DNA of 64,000 bases. Origin: Torreya grandis (lineage: Eukaryota > Streptophyta > Pinopsida > Cupressales > Taxaceae). This document shows positions 20,158-31,255 of the stretch, piece after piece (position 1 is the first letter of the stretch; each line of letters opens with the position of its first letter). The notes below the pieces were generated by a model. That model searched no databases. It saw only the letters and a list, made by a program, of their open reading frames with translations, and was not told the DNA's origin. Where the stretch lies: NCBI GenBank assembly GCA_037957365.1, contig JARHVA010004227.1, positions 1,078,001-1,142,000 of the forward strand, in the 5' to 3' direction. Position numbers and translations under genes: made by a program.

Positions 20158-21560
20158 TCCCCCAAACTCAGAGAAGAACAAGAAAAACTACAAAATGAAA
20201 TAGATCATACCAAAAACTATATAACAAAGTAATAAAATAGGATAAAGAGTAAGTGTAAATGGTTTTGAAAGGATCCCTAAACTTGAACATAGAGAAAAAA
20301 AAATGAAGTAACAAGTAAAAACTAAAGAAGAACCTGACCAATAATTTGTTAAGCCAAGTAGATCAAATAGGTTAAAACCACAAAAATTCCTAAGATCATC
20401 AGCATAGAGACCTTGAAAATGGGCCAAAACATTCAATTAGTTTGATTATGAATCTTTCCTAATGGTTTTTTGATGTTGAATTTGCCTTCTTTTCGAGTTC
20501 TTTGTGTGCCTTTTGTAACTTCTTTTAAGGTTTATTTGTTTCTATAGGTTTTCCCTAAAGGTTTATTGAGGGGCTTGATCACATTGATAAACTTGATTTT
20601 ATTAACTCCATTTTTTGGTTATCTTGGCATTAAAATGTGATTCTAAAGGTGTGTTCTTGACCTCTGGTATAGGAAAAGATTTTCTTAATTCTTCATCTTC
20701 TAGTTCTTAAATGTTTTTGTCCCTCCTCTCATTTAGAAACTCCACCAAGGTTGATCTTACTATGGACAATGGTTCCCTTCCTAGACCTCTTTTATTGCTC
20801 AAGGGGGATTGAGGGGTATTTTTTGGTACAGTAGGGGAGGCTAACATAGAGTATGAGATTACAGTTTTCTAGTGTCATTTATTGATTCTAGATTTTTTGT
20901 ATCTTCTTCAAAGATTAATTAAAACCTAAATGGTTATTTGGCCACTCAATAATGTATTTGTCCTTCTCCATAGTTCTCTTTATTTTTTAATCCAAAAATT
21001 CAACTTGCTTGTGTCCAAACTTATTATGGATAGGGTATATGGCTAATGATTTTTCATACATTGTATCCTAGGACCAGGGGTTGTAACTTGATTGTAAGTT
21101 ATAAGATCTTAGGAGAGGCTTTTTGGAGGAGACATAAATGTAGAATATGGTGACTAGTAGCCTTCATCTTAACCTAGTATTAGGGTCTAAGGAAATATTT
21201 TAGCCTATATATTTGTCCACACATAGAATGATTTCTTCCTCCTAAAATTCCATGGGGAGGTAGGAAGGTTGACCCACATAAGAATTTCAAATAAGATGTC
21301 ACTATTTAGATTTATTCTTAGTTTCCACTTCCTTAGGTAATGATTTGACTTACCAAGAAACCATTTTCCCTTTATTAAAACCTTGGTGTAATCTTTTAGA
21401 ATGGAGAAGGTGATAAGGAAAATGTCCTTTGGCATGGCTATAATATCCATGTGTCCTTTGGTATTCCACTTTTGGTTAACCCATTCTCTAAATTTTTTAA
21501 ACTTTGACGTGTGCCCTTGAAATTTTCCAACAAGAGATAGATCTAGCTAAATCCATTAGC
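20158..21560 (-). pseudogene. Second LINE ORF1 remnant, minus strand
   Basis: Reading down from about 21,560, the minus strand gives PKDIFLITFSILKDYTKVL, then GKWFLGKSNHYLRKW, then WVNLPTSPWNF. This is the DUF4283-type core of plant L1 ORF1 proteins, where a bulky residue pair is followed by LR.W. An open frame covers 21,205-21,450. Beyond it the sequence is broken by stops but keeps Lys/Glu-rich pieces (KKLQKAHKELEKK near 20.5 kb). The knuckle was not found. It faces the first ORF1 remnant tail to tail. The 82-codon frame at 20,188-20,436 lies in the decayed tail and has no support of its own. Confidence 0.6.
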
Positions 21561-22310
21561 TTTGACAAGCATGGAAATAAGGATTAAAAGGAATAAATTA
21601 TTGTTTATGAATATGGAGTCCAATGCTGATGTGGAGCCTTCTTAGAACTAATACCTTTTACCAATTAGTATTTCTACCCATTATCTCTTATCATCTCATT
21701 TCTATCCTCTATTTTTTCCTCTAGTTAGTCTTTTTTTAACATGGGGCCTTCAAAGACTACAGTGTTTTATGGCGTACATGCAGGGTATTCATGGTCCCCG
21801 AGTGGACAAGATTCACTAGGACATTAACTCTTTATGTTACATATAAAGTTATTTCTCAAGCATAAAATTTAAATTTTCCTCCATTCAAGTCATTACTTCT
21901 ACTCTCATTGCCTTCCACTCTCATTCCTTCAAATTTTCCTATAATATTATATAAATATATATATAATATAATATTAATAATATAGATATTTTTTATTCAT
22001 TATTACTTTTGACCAGAGCTATGCACATAATAAGGGGAATTATTCAAAATAACTATTAAACCAACATAAATGTCTACCACCAACAACTAAAATCATAAAT
22101 TCATCTCAAACAATGATATTTGACCTACAAGTGTCCAACACGAATCAACCTTGAGTGGGGCTAGGCACAAGCAATGTACCTACCAACCCATCTACATTTA
22201 TTTGACAATGATATAAATATATTAATACTATATAAAATATATTTTATAGTTAAGACAATATTATATATTATTAAATAAATAGTATTTATATATATATATA
22301 TATTCTACTT
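21561..22310. other. Unclassified DNA grading into AT-rich repeats
   Basis: No gene seen. 21,945-22,000 and 22,205-22,310 are dominated by ATAT/TTAA low-complexity sequence. The remainder has dense stops in all frames. Confidence 0.5.
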
Positions 22311-22313
22311 AAG

Positions 22314-22364
<51 letters not shown>

Positions 22365-22408
22365 CATGCTTCTGATTAATAGGTTAGATCTTTGTAAAAG
22401 TGATTACC

Positions 22409-22497
<89 letters not shown>

Positions 22498-22860
22498 TAT
22501 ATAATATTATATATACAAATTAAATATATAAATAAATATAATTAAAATATATTAATACTATATATAATATAACAATATCATATATATTATAATTCTATAT
22601 ATAATTAATTAATAATATATATAATAAGTATAATATAATATAAATATATTACTACTATGTATAATAAAATAGTATCATATAAATTATAATACATATATAT
22701 TATTAATTATATTATAAAATTATTAATATTATAAATTAATAAAATATATAATATTATTTAGTTATTGTTATATATTATACTTAATATTATATAGTTATTG
22801 TTATAATATATATGTATTATAATACATATGATATTATTCTACTATTCTATTATATATAAT
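22311..22860. repeat. Long TA microsatellites and AT-rich low-complexity block
   Basis: Contains an uninterrupted (AT)n of about 45 bp at 22,317-22,361, a second of about 79 bp at 22,412-22,490, and then 370 bp of almost pure A/T. GATATTATTCT near 22,830 recurs near 40,052 in another AT-rich block. The block ends exactly where the D1 LTR begins. Confidence 0.9.
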
Positions 22861-25800
22861 TGTTGGAAGCACAATCATTGAGAGGGGGTGAATTAGTGTC
22901 TTAAAACTTACTTTCAATTCCTCCTTAACATACATGAACCATCACATCAATATATAAATCAAGAAATGCATAAGCAATCAACTATACAAGCATGAAACAA
23001 GGTTACACAAGACAACACATCATATATGTGGGAAACCCTCAAGGGGAAGAAAACCCACTAATCCATAAAAATGGAATACAGCCCTTTAAGTCAAAATATC
23101 ATAATTTAGTGAAGCACCAACTCCACATGGAGCACCAACCCCAACTAGTTAAGCACCAACCCAACTAGGCTTTAGTAAGCACTAAATTGTAGGGAGGCAC
23201 CAACCCCCTAGATGAATCAACACTAACTCAACCAACTAATAACTTTGATCACCTTCATAAAACCTTTTTTCTTAACCAATTGATCATGACCACCTCTTTA
23301 TCTCTTCACACTCTTATCCCTCTCAAACTACCTTGTAGGCCTCTTCACTCAATTAGGCCTCTTCAAGTTAATTAGGTCATATGACCTTGATATTCATATG
23401 CAGACACACTATCAGATCTTCATGACTGATATTATACACTCCTTTGATCTTATAAAAGATCTTTTTCTACCCAAAAATGTGTTATTTCATTTGTTTACAC
23501 TCAACATATGGAATAGGCCTTAAATTACCTTGTATATATACCTTTCTTTATTCATATGATTCTTAGTCAGCTATTTATGCTTAACATCTTAGTTCAAACA
23601 TTGAATAAGTATTAATACATATCATAAAATCCCTTTTATTCTTTCATAACTCTATTAGACCTCATTCAACTTTTAGGTCTCATGGAGACCTAATCCCATT
23701 AGGTCTACTTTAGGACACATTACACTTTGCCTCCCTTAGAACACTTTAAAACTCAAAAAATGGTAGTAAAATATAATTTAACAATCAAATATACCTCTAC
23801 TAATATAATCTAGGATGTGTAACACTTTTTTATAACCAACCACCACTTGAAGCACACCATTTGTACTATTCACAATTAGGCCTTGTTATACACATAAAGT
23901 CTGTGTTAAACTACTGAAGTAACCATGAAAATAAATCACATATATTGAAACTATATGACCTTAGGGTAATCACAATATGATTTATACTTCACAACTTAGG
24001 GCAAAAAGACTCAAACACTTCTCTACAAATAGCCCACTCAGAATTGCCAGAACACTCCAAAACCCAGTCATGAATAACTTGATCTTCAACACATGAAAGA
24101 ACACTTTTTATGACCAATAATATTTTAAAAATATAATTTTAAATATATAAACCACTCTTAAATTAAAAAATCAGAAGTTATAATGTCAAATATTGATCTT
24201 ACAAACCAATCTTTTGACCTCAGTACACACAATCAAACTAAAACCATTCAAGCCATTTTGGCTTCAATGTTTCAACCACTTTTACTAACTATCAAACCTT
24301 ATAAAAATAATTTATATGACATAAAAGTAATAAATAAAAACACCATGTACATTATATACATCAAATAAAGGCATATATCCTCAAACTTATCATTGCAACT
24401 TGCTTACCTAAAACTACTAGTTTATCTTACAACACAGTTATGATGGCATTAACCTTCAAAAAATATATGACCACTTTAAAAGAATTATTATGTAATTTTA
24501 TTATCCTATGAGATCATTATATCATTCTCAAATATAAATATCATATGTTTAAATGAAAAATATTAGTCTTATAGACCAACCTTATGACCTCACTGTACAC
24601 AGACCTCACTGATCCAGATAAGCCATTTTGGCTTCATAATTTTCACCACTATACCTAAATTTCAAGATTTATACCAATCATTAATAGGAAATATCAGTCC
24701 CAAACAACATTTATTTCACTTTTTTCTCAATACTCTATCATGATAACCCATTCTTAATCATCTTTTCATTGTTGCTTGGGTTTCTTATTGTTTTCACCAT
24801 TAGGCTTATTAGCGACTGGCTAACTTGGATGACCAATTTAAGACATTTAAGGGATATAACCTATCCATAAAAATTCATTTACATGAAAAATGAGTATCAA
24901 ACTTCATCCTTCATCTATTTTCATACTTTGACTTGGTCAACTCTGACTGCTACAACAAATCTCTAAGAAATGTGCACTTTCTTATAGGGTCTACTCACAC
25001 ACCTTACAACTAAATCACACTTGGAGGTGATTGGGAGAGTTTAATACAAACTCCAATATCTTTTATAGTCATTTTGTACCATTCTATGCCATTTTTAACA
25101 ATATCTTTCACATCGGGTCCTATTAGGGTTTTAAAGAGGCTTAACACAGGTTTTGGTGTTGATGATTGTTCATAAAGGATTAACCTTTAAGTCCAAAACC
25201 AATTCTTTTAGTTCTTATATATGACCCTTCCCAATATATATTTAAAATCTTAGGTTCCCATGTAAATGTTGCACATGCCAAATAACACTTGAAAGTCTTT
25301 CTTTGGTTTGCATGCCTTCAATATTTATAATCAAGAGACATCAAAACCACTTTTCATGCCTTTAATTACAAACTTTGACCTAATTTTTTTTAAAATTATT
25401 AAAACACCATAGCATACCTCTTTCCATGCTCACATATGTAAATTTATCTTGAAAAATGATCTTCATGACTCATTAGGCCAAGCAAGGTCTAGGAGTGGTC
25501 TAGGTGCAGACTTGATCTAAAGGTCCTACCCTTGTAGGATCACCTTGAGACACTCATAGATGATTTTACACCTTATTTACATGCTCAAAAAAACTCATAC
25601 AACCTCTCATTCTAATGTTCATTCATATTACCAAGTCACCATACTCATACCTTCTCATAAGGACTTTACATGTCATGACTTGTGACATGACTAGTCTTCT
25701 TAAGCACTTGAAACTTGAAAATTGACCTTAAAACACTTATAAAAGTATGTAAAATTTACTTACATTATCACATAATTCCAAACAACCTCTCACAATCTTG

Positions 25801-26304
25801 TGCTTACTTAATTCAACAAATTTCACTATGCACACCTTCTCATAGGGTCTAGATTAGGCTTCTTAAGACACCTTGTAATCAAGCATGCTTACCTCAATGA
25901 TATCAAACAAGAACACTCTTTAGACAAAACTCTCACACCACTATAATAGTATCTTTTTGATCAACATTCTCTCATGTCCTCATATAGAACTAGAGCATGC
26001 TTTAATTATTACTTGACCATTAGACCTTTTTATGACAACATTGATAAATTCAAGAAGATCTGAACCTTGAAATCAACATTGACATCAAGTAATATAAGAG
26101 ACATTGGTTTTTGTTCAAATTATCTCTCAATATAATAGACATTAAGCTACCTTCAAATTATGTCTTGCCTTCAAATTCCCTCTTGTCACATGGCTTCATT
26201 GTCACATCAAACACACAAGCTCATACCTCAAAGACCACTTATTATGCATCTTCACATGATGCACCTTGACATCAATAACATCAACCTTGACATCAATGAC
26301 AACA
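22861..26304 (-). repeat. LTR of a SIRE-like copia family (copy D1), isolated
   Basis: Starts TGTTGGAAGCAC and shares with 42,939-57,357 the AGAGGGGGTGAATTAGT start, the AAACCCACT and GCACCAAC blocks, GGTCTCATGGAGACCTAAT (23,671 and 43,914), the stretch GGTCCT...TTAGG.TTTTAA.GAGG and the end GACATCAATGACAA. The family's coding strand, judged from D2, is the minus strand. The length is about 3.4 kb. Neither side shows internal copia sequence, a polypurine tract or a PBS, and no target-site duplication is clear. It is therefore a solo or truncated LTR. The right edge at CAACA (26,304) is approximate. The two copies are strongly diverged. Confidence 0.7.
23528..23542 (-). promoter_or_regulatory. 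Conserved TATA box in the D1 LTR
   Basis: The minus strand reads GGTATATATACAAGG. The D2 LTR has ATATATATACAAGGC at the equivalent position (about 43,754-43,768), with similar flanks (AATAGGCCT against AATAAGCCT on the plus strand). Conservation in two diverged copies supports a true U3 promoter. Confidence 0.5.
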
Positions 26305-26389
26305 CTTCTCAATAGTAATATTAACATATTTATACTATATTATATTATATTATATTATATTATATTGTATTTATTTATTTATGAATATG
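26305..26389. repeat. TATAT-type pentanucleotide tract
   Basis: About 50 bp of repeated TATAT/TATTA units (26,328-26,378), placed exactly between the D1 LTR and the LINE ORF2 remnant. No coding content. Confidence 0.75.
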
Positions 26390-29300
26390 ATTTAATCTCT
26401 ACAGGAATGGTGGAAAGAACCCTTCTCGGGTACTAATATGTATTTTCTAACCAAAAAATTAAACTTCCTCAAATTAAAGCTAAAAATATGGAACAAGGAA
26501 GTGTTTGGTGACATGTTCCTACAAAAAAGGCTCTGGAAGAGGAGTTGATGATAATTGAAGAAATTTCAGCTTTGGAAGGTAATAATGAATAGATTTACCA
26601 AAGGAAAAAATAATTTTTTTTCCAAATCCATAACTTAGAGGCAAGGGAAGAGACATACTGGCAATAACAATATAGGTGCACTTGGCTGAAGGAAGGGGAT
26701 ATAAAAACCAAGTTCTTTCATCACTCGATGACCAAGCATAAGAACTTGAACAAAATAACTTAATTAAAAATGTACAATAGTAATCTTATCAAATAACATG
26801 ATGATATATCCTACCACACAATAATTTCTTCAAAAATCTACTCATGAAATAAGGTCCCTTTGATGAGCAGTTGGTTGGTAGTACTTTGAATAACTTATAT
26901 AAGGTTATTTTTTATTTTGATAATATTACTCTTACCAAAACCCCATCAACAAAAGAGGTAAAAAAATCCATCTTTTTAATAGAGGGTTTCAAGGCCCCTA
27001 GTCCTGACATCTTTCCCCCCTTCTTTCAAAAATGTTAAGATATTTTCCACACCAAAGTTGAGTTAGCAGTGAGTGAGTTATTCCAATCCAAAACTATTCT
27101 AAGAGAAATGAACAATAATTTTTTGGTCCTTATTCCAAAAAATATAGGAGGAAACAATCTACATGATTTTTTTCCAAACAACCTATGTAATATAACTTAC
27201 AAAATTTTCTCAATCATCTTGGTGAAAAGATTGTAACACCTCTTGGATAAAGTTATTGGGGAATAACTAGGTGCGTTCATGGCTGGGAGATAAATAATAG
27301 ATGGAATCATGTTGGTGCATGAATACATCTAATCTATCTCCAAATCCCCAAGATAAGGTATGTTTATTAATTTGGACATGAACAAAGCATATGATCGAGT
27401 CTCCTAAAATTTATTAATGAATATCCTTAAGAAATTGGGATTTAATCAGGACCTAAGGAAAATCATATGAAACTACATTTCTACTCCCACATTCTCTATA
27501 ATATTGAATGGAGTCCCTAAAGGTTTTTTATTGGCTTCTAGTGATTTAAGATAGGGGCGCCCTCTCTTCCTTATCTTTTCATCATAGTGGCATAAACCTT
27601 GGGGAGAAGCCTATTAGAAGCTTGTACATAAGGTCTGATCAAAGGCATCTCAGTAGCACTTAACACCAAATTAGTCACCCACAAATAATTTGTAGATGAA
27701 AAAATCATCTTAGGAGAAGCTTTGGTGGAGGAATCTAAACAACACTCTAATGAATCTATATCTAACTAGTGCATAAACTTCCATAAGAATTCCCTAATCT
27801 TCATCAACACTCTTGTGATCCTATAGAAAAGGATTGAAAGAATTTTTGAATGTCAAGTGAGTCAATTAACAGCAACATATTTGGGCATTCTACTATTTGA
27901 AGTAAAAATGGAATATGATCTCTATAATCCCCTCATCAATAAAATTCAAATAAAAATTATAGCGTAGAAAGGACACTTACTTATCCAGGCAGACAAATTT
28001 TAGCTACTCAAAGCCTTGATATAAAGTATCTTGATATACTTAATTTAAGGATTCTAAATACCCAGTAAGGTGGTAACAAAGATAGAATGAATTAAAAAAA
28101 TCTTATTGAGGGGTATCAAGGACCACTTTAGGTTTCACCTAGTCTCTTGGGAAAAAGGTTAACTACCTAAAACAAATGGGGGACTAGGGCTCAGAAGTAT
28201 TAAGTCCATGAACTAGGCCCTCTTATAAAAAATGGGATGGAAGATTATAAAACAAGATAAAGACTGGGCTAGAATAGTCGAGGCCAAATATGTGGAAGGT
28301 TCTAAGGAAGATGACCTTGTCTGAGAAGAAGACCCAATTGATGGATCTACTTTTTAAAAAGCCATCAGTAGTTGTGAGGACCTACTACTACAAGGAAATA
28401 AATGGTAAATTAAATATGGGGAGAAAACCAATTTTTAGGAGGGTTTTTATATATCTAATCACCCCCTCTCTTCACAAGGTATTTAGGTTAATTTATGTGT
28501 AAGATTCAAGGAAATATGGGGTAGCAAAGTCAAATATTATTGGGATGAGATTAAGGGATCAAAAGCTTGGAAAGTCTTCCCTATAGAAGGTTGCATTACT
28601 GAAAAAGCCCAGGCAATTTAGAATCTCAATTTTTACTTCAAACAAGTTCACATCACCATGTTTCTTAAGGAAGATCATTTTTTGTGGGTTGCTAAAGATA
28701 GTGGGAAGTACTCGATCTCCTCTGACACATTACTAACTTGAATCTAGAGGATGAATGGAACTACTAAAAATATATATGGATTAAACAACTGACTCCTAAG
28801 TTAAATTTATTCTTTTGGTTGGTTGTTTAATATAATATCCTAACTATGGATAACTTGGTAAAAAGAGGAGTCATCATCCCTAGTTGATGCCTACTATGTA
28901 GGGAAGCTAAGGACTTGGTCTATCATTTATTTCTATCATGCTTGTTCATATCATGCCTATTTGACTAGATTTTGAACAAACTCAATCTCTCATGGGTTAA
29001 AGCAGACAACATCCTTCATCTCATCAAGAAATGAAAACCTCCTTGAAGCCTTTCATCTCTATCCTTCATGTGGAACCTTACCCTCCCACACTAGTTTTAG
29101 AGTGTTTGGAAAGCCTAAAATAATAGTATGTTGTCAAATAAAAAACACCAGCCAAAAGAGGTATTCTTCCATCTTTGTCATTCCATCACTAAGAATTGGA
29201 AAGCCTTCCTTCCCATAGATAAAAATCTTGGATCTACCTCCAAATAGATAATCTTTAGAAATTGGGGGGTAGTACAAAAAATTAGGTCTCCTTTCAAAGA

Positions 29301-29770
29301 CTTGGTACGCAAATATGTTAGGTGGAAGCCTCCACCTGAAGGTTGGGTTAATTTCAACTTTTATGGAGCCTCTAAAAGAAATCCATGCCCTAAAGGTAGG
29401 TGAGGAGTCATAATAAATTCATAGGGAATGTTTATCACTACTTATGTAGGCCCCTTGGGAATTTAGATAAACCGTGTGGCTAAAGCCACGGTGGAATTCA
29501 GGGGAATTTATCTTGCCTCCATCATCAAAATGGATAAAATCATCATTGAAGGGGATTTCCTAAATATCCTCAACACTTTAGAATTTAAAAACACCCCTTC
29601 CCACTAAATAAAAACCATAATAGATGATTTCAAATAGAGCTTGATGGATATGGCACACTCTTCCATCATTTACACATACTACAAAGGAAATGGGGTGGCA
29701 AACTTACTTTCTAATATCGGAATAGGTCTCCTTTTTTTATCTACCTAGAACGTTGGATGCCACATCCCCA
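26390..29770 (+). pseudogene. LINE (L1-type) ORF2 remnant: reverse transcriptase, zf-RVT and RNase H
   Basis: Translated with frameshifts, it shows the whole second half of a plant L1 polyprotein: the pre-RT segment (LKLKIWNKEVFGDMF; KEGDIKTKFFHHS), RT blocks (NNNFLVLIPKNIGGNNL; MFINLDMNKAYDRVS; the catalytic FADD block as FVDEKI near 27,690), thumb (LPATYLG-like), a zf-RVT region (IPS.CLLCREAKDLVYHLFLSC near 28,880) and RNase H (PPPEGWVNFNFYGASK; ATVEFRGIYLA; IIEGDFLNIL). The second Asp of the RT catalytic pair is Glu and the first RNase H Asp is Tyr. Stops occur every 20-60 codons. The N-terminal endonuclease is absent. Target-primed insertion often truncates LINEs at the 5' end, which fits. 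Confidence 0.85.
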
Positions 29771-29979
29771 AAAATGTCTTTTTATCTATTTAAAATGAAT
29801 TCACTTATAGATAGGAGGAGGACATGACTATCACATGTCTAGATTTTACATCTTAAATAAAATATTTCAAAAATCATGACCCACCATCATTCCACCATAT
29901 GGAAAATTAATTGTAAAGGGTTGGATAAATCATGTACTTCAAGTTTATTTCAATTTTTTATATCTAAGCCTTCTGAGGG
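29771..29979. other. LINE 3' flank, nothing recognised
   Basis: Follows the RNase H remnant. No poly(A) tail or target-site duplication could be identified, as expected for an old LINE. Confidence 0.4.
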
Positions 29980-31250
29980 TTTATAAATTTTCGTCTTTGG
30001 CTCTTAGGATACTATTGAGATGGGTAGATAAAGGGACCATCTTGAGTTGACTTCTTGCTCGGAGGTCAAAAGTATGAAGAAGGTTTGAAGGAAGATTCAC
30101 AGAGGAGGCCTCGCTAAATTTATGATGAGGGCATATGACCATGATGTCAATTTGTCAAAGTAATTTATTATAGTGTGGAATAAGAGGGTTGTGAAATTAA
30201 GAGGCATTATAATCTCTATAATAGAGGAGCTAATTGGTGAAACCACATGGATGTCATGTGAAGGAACAAAAGCATTCAAAGATCAATCCAAAAAATATGA
30301 AATCTTATAGAGATTTTCTCAAACCAATGAGTTCATTAAAATGGATAAATAGGGGTTTCCTCACTCAGATATTCCATGTCAATGGCCTAAAGTTTTCTTA
30401 TAAGTATACACTAATTTTATCCCATCATTTTTTGAACCACTTTTAGGGCTAAAAAATTAGCCTTCTTTATTATCTACTAAAATCCCTAGAGATAACTGAT
30501 CTCGCATACCAAATAGATGAAGCCAATCCTATCATATACTAGGGATTTATCCTAATACTAATAAAAACATGGAAAGACCCTTTAGGGTAAGGAGGTTCTG
30601 GTCCTTCACTAAGAATGAATCCATCGATGAAGATCCTACCTCAGGATCTCATTGCCTGATAATTAGTTTTACTCATGTTAGCCTCAATTCCAAAAGAGTA
30701 TTCAAGTATCCTCCCCTAAAACTCTCTATTTTAAAGCCTAAACCACTTTTAATTGAGGAAGGTATCTTGGGGGAAGTAGTGAGGAAAGGTAAGACCCTCT
30801 TGGTAGAAGAAATTAAAACCAACAAAGATCAGTTGAAAAGTCTCAATAACAAACTTAATGAAATATGGATATGTTTATCAGGTTTAATCTAGGATTAGAA
30901 TTCCATGAATAAGGAGGTTTCCAAAATGATCCAATCTTTATCTAAAATAGAAACCACTAAAGGGACCCCCTGAAGTAGCATATCATGGATGTGAAGACTT
31001 TTTCCCCTAAGCTCCCCCAAAAATCCCCCATAAAGAAAACCCATGTGAAGGAACAACTATGAAAGAGACCTAGAATGATTCTACCTAAGGAGGATGGGAA
31101 GGCCCAAGAAATAGATCTAGGGCCATAATCATAAAGAATAGATAGGTCACATAGGAGAATTTGATTGAGGATGAAAAGGTACCTACAGAGGGATCCCCCC
31201 TACTATAATAGTTTTAATTTTCCTTTCCTTTTATTTTCTTCCTCTATATG
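29980..31250 (+). pseudogene. Unidentified coding remnant, plant transposon-associated type
   Basis: Pieced together over several frames it reads RWVDKGTI, then EASLKFMMRAYDHDVNLSK, then VWNKRVVKLRGIIISIIEEL and EPLLGLK, and ends with a 107-codon open frame (30,569-30,892) that is Lys-rich and helical (IKTNKDQLKSLNNKLNEIW). From memory this resembles unnamed repeat-borne proteins common in conifers that start with a short helical region before an LRG.. motif; that is an impression, not a match. No catalytic motif is visible. It stops at the left end of element C, which probably inserted into it. It could instead be an ORF1 of another LINE or part of a captured host gene. Confidence 0.35.
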
Positions 31251-31255
31251 GTTAG

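Noticed and set aside
22311..22500. TA repeats as possible origin or matrix-attachment region
   Set aside because: TA microsatellites are common in such genomes and nothing else supports a specific role.
22861..26304. D1 as a complete solo LTR with target-site duplication
   Set aside because: LTR-like ends are present but no matching flanking bases could be found, so only an isolated or truncated LTR is claimed.
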